A stretch of 64,000 nt of DNA from Hymenobacter sediminis (GCF_003231285.1 NZ_QKNS01000003.1:1-64000), one strand, 5' to 3'. Positions 1 to 9,209 are shown, counted from the first letter of the stretch. Translations and numbers: made by a program. The notes: generated by a model from the letters alone, not told the origin.

Positions 1-1
1 T

Positions 2-58
2 ATGGTACTGCCTTCACCGGCGGGAGAGTCGGTCGCCGCCAACCTTATCATTTCCTGA
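2..58 (+). CDS. 3' end of an upstream gene (partial)
   Basis: The frame from base 2 stays open for 18 codons and stops with TGA at 56-58, directly at the foot of a strong terminator hairpin. That position is what one expects for the last codons of a gene whose body lies outside the window. The visible C-terminus ends VAANLIIS. Nothing in it identifies a family. The other two forward frames run on through the terminator and are less likely to be coding. Confidence 0.4.
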   Translation: MVLPSPAGESVAANLIIS

Positions 59-92
59 CGCCCCCCTGCGACTTCGTGCTGCAGGGGGGCGT
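58..92 (+). terminator. Rho-independent terminator
   Basis: A 12-bp stem (58-69 with 81-92) rich in G:C pairs and an 11-nt loop. It follows the stop codon of the partial gene directly, although the downstream T-run is weak. Confidence 0.6.
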
Positions 93-394
93 TCTGCATT
101 TATACCCCCCCCTGCTCCCCCCGGCCCTCCCTTAGAGCTTAGCTCGGAGACGTACATATGACATCTGGCACAGTAAGCACCAGTATTAACTGCAGGTTTA
201 AGACGCTTACCTAGGCTGGACTTGACTACAGAGCCCAATACGTGGCTATGTGCACTTACTTTTAAAGGAGGTAAGAATAGCTTGTGTCTGTTAATATATG
301 ACACAAAGCGACCCTCAGATGAGTTATGTGATTAAAGTGGGCTAGTTGTTAGCAAAGGACACTTTGTGTTTATCTTCACGGATACACCTTTCTC
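93..394. other. intergenic region without a gene
   Basis: About 300 bases that are AT-richer than the rest of the window. I see no supported gene. An 8-bp inverted repeat (301-308 with 362-369, acacaaag/ctttgtgt) lies just upstream of the BatA gene and could be part of its control region, but this is weak. Confidence 0.4.
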
Positions 395-2449
395 ATGGCA
401 TTTACCTATCCCTGGTTCTTAGCGGCTCTCTTAGCCATTAGTATTCCTATTGCTGTACACTTGTTTGAATTACGACGACCACAGAGGCTGTTGTTTTCCA
501 ATGTGGAGTTTATCAAGGAAGTCAAGCTAGTTACGGCTCGCCAGCGGCGCTTAAAGCACTGGCTGATTCTTGCTGTAAGAATAGGGTTGATTAGTTTCTT
601 GGTCTTGCTATTTGCCCAGCCTTTTATTCCGGCACCTGAGGGCGCAGATAAGGCTGATAGCGTAGTTAGTGTGCTCGTAGATTCGTCTCCGAGTATGCAG
701 CAGCTAGGAGGTGAGGATGCAGCTCTATTGGAACAGGCAATTCAGGAAGCGCAAGAGCTCCCGTTGGCCTTTCCGGCTGCAACCCGTTACGCCCTATTGC
801 CTCATAGTCGTAATAAAGCGCTTAACGCTGCTGAGTACCGCGCTGAAATAGAGCAGATCCAGGTAAGTGGACAAAGCAGCAAGCTAATTCAGGAGCCAGC
901 GAGTAATAATCAGCAGAGTGAAGGCCCATTGTTTGTCTTTTCAGATTATCAGCGCAATGTCTTCTCAAAGAAGACACTGGCTGAGCTTGATACATCTCGG
1001 CAAACCTTTCTGGTGCCTTTGGAAGCTCAGAGAAAACCAAATGTATTTATAGATAGCATATGGTTAGATGATGCTTTTATTCGTCAGGGAGTAGATGTGC
1101 AGGCTCACATTCGGCTGCGGAATGGTGGGCAAGAAGCGGCTGAAAATTGCCAGGCTAAACTATTCGTGGGCGAACGTCAGGTAGCATCATTCCAAACAGC
1201 TGTACCTGCGCAACAAGCTGTAACTACGCAGGTAAGAGTCCGGTTGACAGTCCCAGGGGTGCAACAGTGCCGTATTGTAGTAGAAGATTTTCCGGTGGGT
1301 TTTGATAATACCTATTATTTCACATTGCGTCCCGCTACCCAAATTTCAATTGTAGAAGTAGCAGATAGTAAGCAACTGGACCAACTCTATAGTAATGAGC
1401 CTCTGTTCACATATCATTATGCCACTCCACGATCAGTAGATTATAAAGTAATAACTAAAGCCAACTTAGTAATAGTACGAGAGGCAACGGCTTTATCAGC
1501 AGGATTGCAGGACGCATTGCGAGAGGCCACAGAGCACGGGGCTACGGTAGTAATAATACCATCTGGTACCGCGAGTAGCCGGGAAACATACGCTAGGCTT
1601 TTTCGAGGATTGGGTCTAGGACCTATTCAATGGAATGCACAACAGAGTGTTGCCCCGCCCTTGCAGGAAGTGGCTATGCCTAGTACGCAAAATCCTTTCT
1701 TTAAAGAAGTTTTTGCTGGAGTCAACCAACGGGTAGCTATGCCAAAAGCAGCGCCAGTGCTTCGGTGGTCTCGTTCAGGTGCGGAAATACTTCAATTGCG
1801 CGATGGAGAGGGGTACTTAGGTGGTTTCCCAAGTGGGAAGGGCATGGTGTATGTTTTTGCGGCACCACTAAGTCTTCCTTACTCTGATTTTGGTCAGCAT
1901 GCTTTGTTCGTGCCAGTAATGTACCGGCTAGCTATGTTAAGCTATCAGCAAGAACAACAACCTGCATATCGGCTGAACCAACAGTCGGTTACTTTGCAGC
2001 TACCTGATGAGGTAGGCCCAGCCAAAGGAAAGGAAGCAATTTATCGCTTAGTGCAGGATAGCTTGGCTTATATACCCACTCAACGCCAGCAGGGGAGCAT
2101 ACTACACTTGGATCTGCCATCTGGCATGCAGAAGCCGGGGTTTTATTCACTGCAGCGCGATGGTCAAACCGTTGCTACGCTTGCCTTTAATTTCGATAAG
2201 CGTGAGTCGGATCTGCGGAGCTATTCAACCGCAGAACTGAGAGAACTCATAGGTCCTGACAGGCCCAACGTACATGTATATGATTTAGAGCAGGGGCAAA
2301 CCGTTGCGGCTCGCTATAAGGCTACGCGCGTAGGTGTACCCTTGTGGCGCTATTGCCTGTTAGGAGCCTTGCTATGTTTGTTTCTAGAAGGGCTTCTCAT
2401 ACGGCTGAATCGGGGAACAGCGGCTGCTCCGTTGGCTGAGGCTGCCTAG
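395..2449 (+). CDS. BatA-domain membrane protein with a von Willebrand A-like MIDAS motif
   Basis: A 684-residue membrane protein. The N-terminus is the typical aerotolerance-regulator (BatA) domain: a membrane segment at about 5-25, a basic linker containing the RRPQRLLFSN pattern, and a second membrane segment at about 55-78. A large extracytoplasmic region follows, starting with D96-S-S98-P-S100, which fits the DxSxS metal-ion-dependent adhesion motif of vWA domains. A last membrane segment lies at about 652-672. Family knowledge: such proteins are common in Bacteroidota, with no proven biochemical role. The ATG follows a short AT-rich leader. The gene is AT-richer than most of the window. 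Confidence 0.85.
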   Translation: MAFTYPWFLAALLAISIPIAVHLFELRRPQRLLFSNVEFIKEVKLVTARQRRLKHWLILAVRIGLISFLVLLFAQPFIPAPEGADKADSVVSVLVDSSPSMQQLGGEDAALLEQAIQEAQELPLAFPAATRYALLPHSRNKALNAAEYRAEIEQIQVSGQSSKLIQEPASNNQQSEGPLFVFSDYQRNVFSKKTLAELDTSRQTFLVPLEAQRKPNVFIDSIWLDDAFIRQGVDVQAHIRLRNGGQEAAENCQAKLFVGERQVASFQTAVPAQQAVTTQVRVRLTVPGVQQCRIVVEDFPVGFDNTYYFTLRPATQISIVEVADSKQLDQLYSNEPLFTYHYATPRSVDYKVITKANLVIVREATALSAGLQDALREATEHGATVVIIPSGTASSRETYARLFRGLGLGPIQWNAQQSVAPPLQEVAMPSTQNPFFKEVFAGVNQRVAMPKAAPVLRWSRSGAEILQLRDGEGYLGGFPSGKGMVYVFAAPLSLPYSDFGQHALFVPVMYRLAMLSYQQEQQPAYRLNQQSVTLQLPDEVGPAKGKEAIYRLVQDSLAYIPTQRQQGSILHLDLPSGMQKPGFYSLQRDGQTVATLAFNFDKRESDLRSYSTAELRELIGPDRPNVHVYDLEQGQTVAARYKATRVGVPLWRYCLLGALLCLFLEGLLIRLNRGTAAAPLAEAA

Positions 2450-2502
2450 ATTGCAACGGTACCTAGTATCTTGCGGCCCGTATCAGATTTTTACTTTTAA
2501 AA

Positions 2503-3018
2503 TTGGCTGCTTCTCCCCATCCGGTGCTGCGCACTGCCGTGCTACATGGTGCTATCACCGGTGCCCTTTGCATAGCTTGGGTACTATTTCTGTACCTCAC
2601 CGACAATAATCCCTACGGGCCTAAACGCACGTTGTCGGATTTCTTTCCGCCTATTGCAGCTGTGGTCAGCCAAATACTACTGCGGCGCTATTATGCGAAC
2701 GGACCGGGATTATGGAAATCTGTAGGGGTAGGGTTGCTGACTACCTTGATAGGGGCTGGTGTGGCTGCTGTGGGGTTGTATACGTTTGCGCGCTTAGCTG
2801 ATCCGGGACTGATAGAGCAGCATCTGGTAGAAGCTCGTCAGTTATTGGCAAATGCGAAGGCTCTGTACCTCAAGCAGCCCAATGGAGCTCAACAATATGC
2901 GGCTACTCTGAAAGGGCTAGCGCATACGCCGGCTGCTTTTGCCCAAGATGAATTTGCTAAAAAGATCATATTCGGGTTGTTAATCAGTATTCCTGGGGGC
3001 GTGTTTTTGCGGAAATAA
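2503..3018 (+). CDS. DUF4199 membrane protein
   Basis: A 171-residue protein with several hydrophobic helices (about 13-32, 47-60, 73-95 and 150-168) and a hydrophilic stretch between, matching the general plan of DUF4199 proteins of Bacteroidota. The best start is TTG at 2503, since no ATG occurs near the first membrane helix. It sits 53 bases after the BatA gene and 36 bases before a second DUF4199 gene, so the three are probably co-transcribed. The function of the family is unknown. Confidence 0.75.
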   Translation: MAASPHPVLRTAVLHGAITGALCIAWVLFLYLTDNNPYGPKRTLSDFFPPIAAVVSQILLRRYYANGPGLWKSVGVGLLTTLIGAGVAAVGLYTFARLADPGLIEQHLVEARQLLANAKALYLKQPNGAQQYAATLKGLAHTPAAFAQDEFAKKIIFGLLISIPGGVFLRK

Positions 3019-3054
3019 TATACCTTTCCAGCCAAACTTTACATCCTTTCTGCT

Positions 3055-3588
3055 ATGGAAAACACGATTACACCTACCGCATCACCAACCGTCGTTGGCA
3101 TTCGTTACGGAATCCTCTTTGGGTTTATCGGTATAGTAGTTGATCTTGTTCTGAAGGTAACGGGTTTATCCTTTAGCTACCTAGCAACATTCCTGATATC
3201 CACTACAGTGTGGGTTGTCGGCATCACATTGGCTCATAAGTATTACAAAAAGCAGAACGCCGGTTTTATGACGTATGGGCAGGGATTGGTTATTGCCATG
3301 GTTATGGGCGTCATAAGCGGCTTGTTCACGGGAATTTTTAATTACATCTACGTCAATTTTATTGATATAAACTATGTAGATGCGATGCGTGCTGACATGG
3401 AAGCCTGGCTAGTCAGCAAAAATGTTCCCGAAGAGCAACTAGAAAAATCCTTAGCAGATATCAGCATGGAAAAGCTAGGTTCGCCGCTAAATATTGCTAA
3501 AACAGCCTTTGGAGGCATTCTTTTCGGGCTAGTATTCGCCCTTATTATTTCCGCCTTCACTAAAAACACCCGTCCAGAGTTTGAGTAA
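3055..3588 (+). CDS. DUF4199 membrane protein
   Basis: A 177-residue paralogue of the preceding protein. Membrane helices are predicted at about 18-38, 43-62, 75-100 and 150-170, with an acidic soluble loop (about 105-145) in the same place as in the neighbour. The stop codon overlaps the start of the next gene (glycosyltransferase) by 8 bases, which suggests translational coupling. In many Bacteroidota, DUF4199 genes sit next to cell-envelope glycosyltransferases. No function is established. Confidence 0.85.
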   Translation: MENTITPTASPTVVGIRYGILFGFIGIVVDLVLKVTGLSFSYLATFLISTTVWVVGITLAHKYYKKQNAGFMTYGQGLVIAMVMGVISGLFTGIFNYIYVNFIDINYVDAMRADMEAWLVSKNVPEEQLEKSLADISMEKLGSPLNIAKTAFGGILFGLVFALIISAFTKNTRPEFE

Positions 3589-4567
3589 GCGTCTTTCGCA
3601 GCATTTTCCCGTTGAGCTATCTATTGTCATTCCGCTGCTCAACGAAGCTGAATCCTTGCCAGAGCTTACGCGCTGGATTAATCGGGTACTGAGCCAGCAC
3701 GGGCTTACCTACGAGGTTATTTTGATCGACGATGGCTCGACGGATAACTCGTGGGAAGTAATAGAGGAGCTGGCGGCTGATGACCTGCACCTGCGTGGCA
3801 TCCGCTTTAACCGGAACTATGGCAAATCGGCGGCCCTGAATGTGGGCTTCCGGGAAACCACGGGCCGGGTGGTGTGCACGATGGATGCCGATTTACAGGA
3901 CTCGCCGGAAGAGCTGCCTGATCTGTACCGCATGATTACCCAGGAGGGGTTTGATCTGGTAAGCGGCTGGAAGAAGAAGCGCTTCGACCCGTTAAGCAAA
4001 ACCATCCCGACTAAGCTCTTTAATGGTGTCACCCGCTGGATTTCCGGCATTAAGCTGCACGACTTTAACTGCGGTTTGAAAGCCTACGACAGCCGGGTGG
4101 TAAAGAGCGTAGAAGTGTACGGAGAAATGCACCGCTACATTCCGGTAATTGCCAAATGGGCGGGTTTCCGCAAGATTGGCGAGAAGGTGGTGCAGCACCA
4201 GGAGCGTAAGTACGGCACGACCAAATTCGGCCTGGAGCGCTTCGTGTACGGCTTCCTGGATTTGATGAGTATCACGTTCGTGAGCCGGTTTCGGCGCCGA
4301 CCCATGCACTTCTTCGGAACACTAGGTACGCTGTCGTTTCTGGTGGGTATGCTGATTACGCTGTGGCTGGTAGCGGAAAAGGTGTGGCTGGCGGCGCACA
4401 ATCTGCGCGCCCGCGACGTTACCGCGCAGCCTCTGTTCTTTCTGGCTTTGGTGGCCGTAATAGTGGGGGTGCAGTTGTTTTTGGCGGGTTTCCTGGCCGA
4501 AATGGTGCAGCTAAGCGGAGCCCACCGGAACGATTACCTGGTGCGGGAAAAGCTAAACCTGAAGTAG
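3581..4567 (+). CDS. family 2 glycosyltransferase, undecaprenyl-phosphate sugar transferase type
   Basis: A 328-residue GT2 enzyme of the DPM1/GtrB type. It probably moves a sugar from a nucleotide donor to a polyprenyl-phosphate at the inner face of the cytoplasmic membrane. The GT-A fold starts at about residue 13 (SIVIPLLNE); the IDDGSTD motif is at 49-55 and the metal-binding D102-A-D104 is visible. Two C-terminal membrane helices lie at about 245-267 and 280-305, as in GtrB. The start is TTG at 3581, inside the end of the DUF4199 gene. Sugar and lipid acceptor cannot be told from sequence. Confidence 0.9.
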   Translation: MSKRLSQHFPVELSIVIPLLNEAESLPELTRWINRVLSQHGLTYEVILIDDGSTDNSWEVIEELAADDLHLRGIRFNRNYGKSAALNVGFRETTGRVVCTMDADLQDSPEELPDLYRMITQEGFDLVSGWKKKRFDPLSKTIPTKLFNGVTRWISGIKLHDFNCGLKAYDSRVVKSVEVYGEMHRYIPVIAKWAGFRKIGEKVVQHQERKYGTTKFGLERFVYGFLDLMSITFVSRFRRRPMHFFGTLGTLSFLVGMLITLWLVAEKVWLAAHNLRARDVTAQPLFFLALVAVIVGVQLFLAGFLAEMVQLSGAHRNDYLVREKLNLK

Positions 4568-4578
4568 CAGTTAAGACA

Positions 4579-4610
4579 GCCGCCGAGCTAGAAATTAGCC
4601 CGGCGGTTTT
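4579..4610 (+). terminator. possible terminator or attenuator
   Basis: Short GC stem (4579-4585 with 4601-4607) followed by a run of T. It lies only 13 bases before the next start, so it could lower, not abolish, read-through into the GT4 gene. Confidence 0.55.
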
Positions 4611-4622
4611 ATTTTCTACCGA

Positions 4623-5747
4623 ATGAAAGTCGTCATTATTGGGCCGGCCTACCCCCTGCGGGGAGGGCTAGCCACCTACAATGAGCGGTTGGCCCGGGCG
4701 TTCCGTGAAGTCGGCGACGAGGTACGCTTGGTTACTTTTTCCCTGCAGTACCCCAATTTTTTGTTTCCTGGTCAGACGCAGTTCAGCACTGAGGCGGGCC
4801 CCGACGACCTGGAGATAGAAGTTAGCCTGAACTCAGTAAACCCGCTGAGCTGGTACCGGGTAGGGAACAAGCTGCGCCGGGAGCGGCCGGACCTAGTGAT
4901 TTTTCGGTTCTGGCTGCCATTTATGGGGCCAGCCCTCGGGACGGTAGCGCGTTTGGTGCGCCGCAACCGTCACACCCGTGTAGTAGCCATAACCGACAAT
5001 GTAATTCCGCACGAAAAGCGCCCCGGCGACCGGCCACTGACGCGCTATTTCCTGGCTTCCTGCCACGGGTTTGTGACCATGAGTAGGGCGGTGCTGGCGG
5101 ATCTGCGACGTTTGCATTTCAAGCAGCCCGCCCTATACCGGCCTCATCCGCTTTACGATAATTTTGGGCCATTAAAGCCGAAAGCGCAGGCATTAGAAGC
5201 ACTGCAACTCGACCCCCAATTTGGCTACCTACTGTTCTTTGGGTTTATCCGGGCATATAAAGGGCTGGATATCCTGCTGGAGGCCTTTGCGGATGAGCGC
5301 CTGGCCCGGCTGCCGGTGAAGCTGATTATTGCCGGTGAATTCTATGAAGATGCCGCGCCCTATGAAGAGCTGATTCGGCAACATAAGCTAGAAGACCGCC
5401 TGGTACGCGCCACCGACTTCATTCCCAACGAGAGGGTAGTAGATTACTTCTGCGCAGCCGATATGGTGGTGCAGCCTTACAAAAACGCTACCCAAAGCGG
5501 CGTTTCTCAGATTGCCTACCACTTCAGCCGGCCCATGCTGGTAACGGACGTAGGCGGACTGGCTGAGCTGATTCCGAATGGGGAGGTAGGCTACGTGGTG
5601 CCGCCTACCCCCAAGGCCATTGCCGATGCGCTGGTAGACTTTTATGAGCAGCAGCGGGAGCAGGAATTCACGGCGGGCGTGTGGGCCAAAAAGAAGGAAT
5701 TCTCTTGGACCGAGATGATCAAGGCTTTAAAGGAGGTAGCGGGGTAG
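4623..5747 (+). CDS. family 4 glycosyltransferase
   Basis: A 374-residue GT-B glycosyltransferase. The N-terminus (MKVVIIGPAYPLRGGLATYN) is the usual first strand and glycine loop of GT4 enzymes. The C-terminal half carries a nucleotide-sugar site with FFGFIRAYKGLDILLEA at about 203-219, and later a YKNATQSGVSQIAY segment in the place of the donor-binding EGxG/E region. No signal peptide or membrane helix, so it is cytosolic or peripheral. It follows the GT2 gene by 55 bases with a weak terminator between, and probably works in the same glycan pathway. Donor and acceptor are unknown. Confidence 0.88.
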   Translation: MKVVIIGPAYPLRGGLATYNERLARAFREVGDEVRLVTFSLQYPNFLFPGQTQFSTEAGPDDLEIEVSLNSVNPLSWYRVGNKLRRERPDLVIFRFWLPFMGPALGTVARLVRRNRHTRVVAITDNVIPHEKRPGDRPLTRYFLASCHGFVTMSRAVLADLRRLHFKQPALYRPHPLYDNFGPLKPKAQALEALQLDPQFGYLLFFGFIRAYKGLDILLEAFADERLARLPVKLIIAGEFYEDAAPYEELIRQHKLEDRLVRATDFIPNERVVDYFCAADMVVQPYKNATQSGVSQIAYHFSRPMLVTDVGGLAELIPNGEVGYVVPPTPKAIADALVDFYEQQREQEFTAGVWAKKKEFSWTEMIKALKEVAG

Positions 5748-5762
5748 GGACTGGAATAAGCT

Positions 5763-5812
5763 AAAAGGAAAGGCTCCTGATAACAGACCAGTTATCAGGA
5801 GCCTTTCCTTTT
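5763..5812. terminator. bidirectional terminator
   Basis: A perfect 22-bp stem (5763-5784 with 5791-5812), 6-nt loop, A-tract on the left and T-tract on the right. It separates the convergent GT4 and GT9 genes and can serve both. Confidence 0.9.
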
Positions 5813-5823
5813 ATACTGTATGA

Positions 5824-6921
5824 CTACAGCGGAACGCTACTCTGGACGGCCGCGAAAACCTTCTCGGCCGGCAGCTCCTCCATGCAACTGGTACCTAGCT
5901 TGCAGGAGCCCCGGTAGAAGCAGACGCATTCCCGGTCGGGCTGCACGAGCTGGCCGCGGCCGTAGAGGTCAAATTCGTAGGGGTTGAAGATGTTGTTCAT
6001 CAGGATGGTGGGCTTACGCAGGGCAATGCTGATGTGCATGGCCATGGTCACCTGCGTCACGATGCCGTCCATCTGGTGCATCAGGTTGATGAACTGCTGC
6101 AGCGGAAACGTGCCTAGATAAGCTGCGCCGGTAGTGGCGTGCAGGCGGCGGTTGCGTTCATCTTCTGCCTCGCCGCCCAGCAGTACGGGGGCGTAGCCAG
6201 CAGCTTGTAATTGATTAATCAGGGCTGTCCATTTATCATCGGACCACAGGCGCGTTGTCCACCGGTCGCCGCAGCCGGTGTTCAGGCCGATTCGGGGGCG
6301 ACCCTGGGGTAGGGCGCTCCAATCGTAGCCTTTGTCCTCGTGGGTGTCGAAAACATATTCTTCACCCTGAAACTCAAAACCGCTCAGCTCAAATATTTCC
6401 TGCACATAAGGCTTCTGGTTCTGCAGGCTGAGCTCATCAAATACACCCGTAAGGTACTTGTGTTCGGCCAGGGCGTTGCCGGGCCATGCTACCCCATACT
6501 GCTGGTGCAACGTGTAGCCGAACTTGTGGGTGGCCCGGATAGAGTCGTGGAGGGCACAGGCTTCTTTGTCTTTATCGAGGTTGAAAAGCAGATCAAATTC
6601 CCGTTGCTGCAGGTGGAGCACGGCAGGTAAATCTAGTTTTAGAACCTCGTCTATTTCACCCTGGGGTAGAATAGCGGGCGTGAGGGTTAGCCAGGTGATT
6701 TTGCTGGCCGGGTACTCCTGCCGCAACCGCCGCAGCAAGGGAGTAGTGCGGATAACGTCGCCGATGGCCCCGAGCTTGATGATAAGAATACGCTGTTGCA
6801 CGGGGGCATACACGGGGCAGCCAGCGCACTGATAGCCGTGTTCTTTATTGGGACGGCAGGGAATATCACCGCGGAAATGGCGGCAGTCGGGATGAACGGT
6901 GATGCCGTGGAGAGAGGCCAT
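5824..6921 (-). CDS. family 9 glycosyltransferase with two cysteine clusters
   Basis: A 365-residue protein related to ADP-heptose:LPS heptosyltransferases (RILIIKLGAIGDVIRTTPLL is the family's N-terminal motif, here at about 44-63). It probably adds a heptose-like sugar to an envelope glycan on the cytoplasmic side. The domain is preceded by 40 residues holding C13, C22, C32 and C35, and a second cluster, C332, C334, C340 and C346, lies near the end, so a metal site or iron-sulfur cluster is possible. I place the start at the ATG of MASLHG; the frame stays open 42 bases upstream to another ATG, but that stretch is adjacent to the upstream terminator. Confidence 0.85.
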   Translation of the reverse strand: MASLHGITVHPDCRHFRGDIPCRPNKEHGYQCAGCPVYAPVQQRILIIKLGAIGDVIRTTPLLRRLRQEYPASKITWLTLTPAILPQGEIDEVLKLDLPAVLHLQQREFDLLFNLDKDKEACALHDSIRATHKFGYTLHQQYGVAWPGNALAEHKYLTGVFDELSLQNQKPYVQEIFELSGFEFQGEEYVFDTHEDKGYDWSALPQGRPRIGLNTGCGDRWTTRLWSDDKWTALINQLQAAGYAPVLLGGEAEDERNRRLHATTGAAYLGTFPLQQFINLMHQMDGIVTQVTMAMHISIALRKPTILMNNIFNPYEFDLYGRGQLVQPDRECVCFYRGSCKLGTSCMEELPAEKVFAAVQSSVPL

Positions 6922-6963
6922 GCAGGGAAATAGTAAGCGGCAAAAATAGGAAGTAGCACCCAC

Positions 6964-6994
6964 AAAAAGGCCTTCGCACCAAGTGCGAAGGCCT
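6964..6994 (-). terminator. Rho-independent terminator
   Basis: Perfect 12-bp stem (6968-6979 with 6983-6994), 3-nt loop, followed on the minus strand by T5. It ends the small exported-protein gene at 7080 and insulates the GT9 gene. Confidence 0.88.
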
Positions 6995-7079
6995 CCTAGT
7001 ATCCTGTATTGGGGGTAGGGCTTAGTGGTAAGTGTGGGTAGCCGCTGCGTTAAGCCAGATAAACAGAAGCTGCAGCTGC

Positions 7080-7610
7080 TTACAGCGGTACACCACCGAG
7101 CTTTATGCCAGCTTTGCTTTGTTCCTTCAGCTGCATGGCCCGCAGCTTCTTGCTGGAAATAAAAATAGTTGCGTCGTTGCTACCCGCGTTTTCATCGTAG
7201 CTCATGGTTACTTCCTTGCCGTTCCAGGCGAAGCGCTGCTGATAGGGGTTGTTCTGAGCACCAGGACCATATTGAGCAACCAACGCGGCCAGCACAGCCC
7301 GACTGTTGGTGAGCCCCTTGGTTTCCAGAATCACCATAGCCAGTTTGCCTTTATAGAACCCGTAGCGAATAGATGACAACTCGCCTTCACCCATGGTTTT
7401 CACATCGGTAGGGCGCCGGTAGAAACGCGTGTCGCCTCCCTTTTCTGCGAGGGCCAGGCCTTTGTAAGAATTCACAGAAGATTCAAAGCGGGCCCCGTGG
7501 AAGCCATACTGTTCATCGAGAGCCTGAATGCTGCTGGTTTGCTGCTCTTGGGCCGAAGCTGATACTGCTGACAGGCTGAGAAAGCAGAATAAAGTAAGAA
7601 GTTTCTTCAT
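7080..7610 (-). CDS. small exported protein of unknown function
   Basis: A 176-residue protein whose N-terminus (MKKLLTLFCFLSLSAVSASA) is a clear Sec signal peptide with a cleavage site after ASA. The mature part is about 155 residues, mixed alpha/beta, without cysteines or repeats. I chose the ATG at 7610 because it gives a normal signal peptide; the frame is open to 7673 but that would put 21 extra residues ahead of it. It is probably periplasmic. I do not recognise the family. Confidence 0.75.
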   Translation of the reverse strand: MKKLLTLFCFLSLSAVSASAQEQQTSSIQALDEQYGFHGARFESSVNSYKGLALAEKGGDTRFYRRPTDVKTMGEGELSSIRYGFYKGKLAMVILETKGLTNSRAVLAALVAQYGPGAQNNPYQQRFAWNGKEVTMSYDENAGSNDATIFISSKKLRAMQLKEQSKAGIKLGGVPL

Positions 7611-7717
7611 ACTCAAAAGAGGGAAAGCTGAGCCGTAAAGTTGCGGCGAAATGCCTGAAAAATGCTTTTTCATTCAAGCGCCTGTTCCAACAATGAGGCC
7701 AGCTATAAGTAAACAAA

Positions 7718-7744
7718 GAGAGGTAGTGACCAGCACTACCTCTC
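7718..7744 (-). terminator. Rho-independent terminator for purB
   Basis: 11-bp stem (7718-7728 with 7734-7744), 5-nt loop, followed on the minus strand by TTTGTTT. It lies about 70 bases after the purB stop. Confidence 0.65.
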
Positions 7745-7814
7745 CTTGCTCGGCTATATCCATCAAAATCAAATCACTATATCCTTTCCGCTGAATTTGA
7801 TATAGCCTGAAAAT

Positions 7815-9179
7815 TTACATGCCGGTATAGTTCGCCGGTGAAATAGCACGTAATTCTCCCTTCACTTGGTCATTTACTTCCAAGGCATCGATGAACTCAC
7901 TGATGGTTTGCGCCGTGATGGGACCGTGCGTGCGGGTCAGGGCCTTGAGAGCATTGTACGGATCTGGGTAGTTTTCGCGACGCAGAATGGTTTGGAGAGC
8001 CTCAGCTACAACCGGCCAGTTATCGTCTAGGTCGCGGCGGAGGGCTGCTTCATCAAGCGCTAGTTTATCGAGGCCACGCTGTAGAGCCGTAAGGGCAATG
8101 AGGGTGTGGCCCAGCGGCACGCCTAGGTTGCGCAGCACGGTGGAGTCGGTAAGGTCGCGCTGGAGGCGGGAAATGGGCAGCTTAGCCGATAAGTGCTCCA
8201 GCACAGCATTGGCAATACCCAGGTTGCCCTCGGCATTTTCAAAGTCGATGGGATTTACCTTGTGCGGCATGGCGGATGAGCCCACTTCGCCTTCCTTAAT
8301 GGTCTGGCGGAAATAGCCCAGGGAGATATACTGCCAAACGTCGCGGGCCAGGTCCGTGAGAATGGTATTGAGGCGCTTCAGTCCGTCGCAGAGAGCTGCT
8401 AAGTGGTCGTAGTGCTCAATTTGGGTGGTAGGGTAGCTACGCTTCAGGCCCAACCGGCCTTCCACAAACTGCTTGGCAAAGCTATGCCAGTTGACTTCGG
8501 GGTAGGCGACGTGGTGGGCGTTGAAGTTGCCGGTAGCGCCACCAAACTTCGCCCCAAAGGGCACCTGCCCCAGCAATTCCACCTGGGCATCGAGGCGGGC
8601 CACAAACACTTGTATTTCCTTGCCCAGGCGGGTAGGAGAGGCCGGCTGCCCGTGGGTGCGGGCCAGCATGGGTACCGTTGCCCACTCGGTGGCGCGCGTG
8701 GCCAGCTTGTTGCGTACTTTCGCGTAGGCGGGCAGCAGCGTATGAATCAGGGCGTGCTGGAGGCTAAGCGGAATAGCGGTATTGTTGATGTCCTGCGAAG
8801 TCAGGCCGAAGTGAATAAACTCCAGGTACTGACCAAGGCCTCGCGCCGTGAACTGGTCGCGCAGGAAATATTCCACTGCTTTCACGTCGTGGTTAGTTAC
8901 CTTCTCATGGGCTTTTACCGCCTCCGCATCTTGGTCAGAGAACTGGGTGTAGATGCTGCGCAGGCCCTCCAAAGTGCTGGGCTCAATGGTTTGCAGCTGC
9001 GGAAGGGGTAGCTCACAGAGAGCAATAAAATACTCCACTTCCACCAGCACGCGGTAACGAATAAGAGCCAGCTCCGAAAAATACGGGGAAAGCGGCGCCA
9101 CCTGACGGCGGTAGCGCCCATCGAGAGGCGAAACGGCGGTGAGGGGCGTAAGCGAGGCGTAGTCGACAGTAGCGGACAT
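7815..9179 (-). CDS. purB: adenylosuccinate lyase
   Basis: A 454-residue member of the fumarase/aspartase superfamily. It splits adenylosuccinate to AMP and fumarate, and SAICAR to AICAR, in purine synthesis. The superfamily signature GSSAMPHKVNP is intact, as are the N-terminal SPLDGRYRRQ and the TSQDINNTA active-site region, which mark the E. coli-type PurB. The frame remains open upstream to 9701, but the homologous protein starts at MSATVDYASL, and the -7 box at 9210-9217 lies between, so the longer start is rejected. It is divergent from the GT51 gene. Confidence 0.95.
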   Translation of the reverse strand: MSATVDYASLTPLTAVSPLDGRYRRQVAPLSPYFSELALIRYRVLVEVEYFIALCELPLPQLQTIEPSTLEGLRSIYTQFSDQDAEAVKAHEKVTNHDVKAVEYFLRDQFTARGLGQYLEFIHFGLTSQDINNTAIPLSLQHALIHTLLPAYAKVRNKLATRATEWATVPMLARTHGQPASPTRLGKEIQVFVARLDAQVELLGQVPFGAKFGGATGNFNAHHVAYPEVNWHSFAKQFVEGRLGLKRSYPTTQIEHYDHLAALCDGLKRLNTILTDLARDVWQYISLGYFRQTIKEGEVGSSAMPHKVNPIDFENAEGNLGIANAVLEHLSAKLPISRLQRDLTDSTVLRNLGVPLGHTLIALTALQRGLDKLALDEAALRRDLDDNWPVVAEALQTILRRENYPDPYNALKALTRTHGPITAQTISEFIDALEVNDQVKGELRAISPANYTGM

Positions 9180-9209
9180 GCGTAGAAGAGAAAATTGGCC
9201 AGAACAGGC

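Noticed and set aside
14..304. 96-codon minus frame at the window start
   Set aside because: It runs through the terminator at 58-92 and shows no family or coding pattern.
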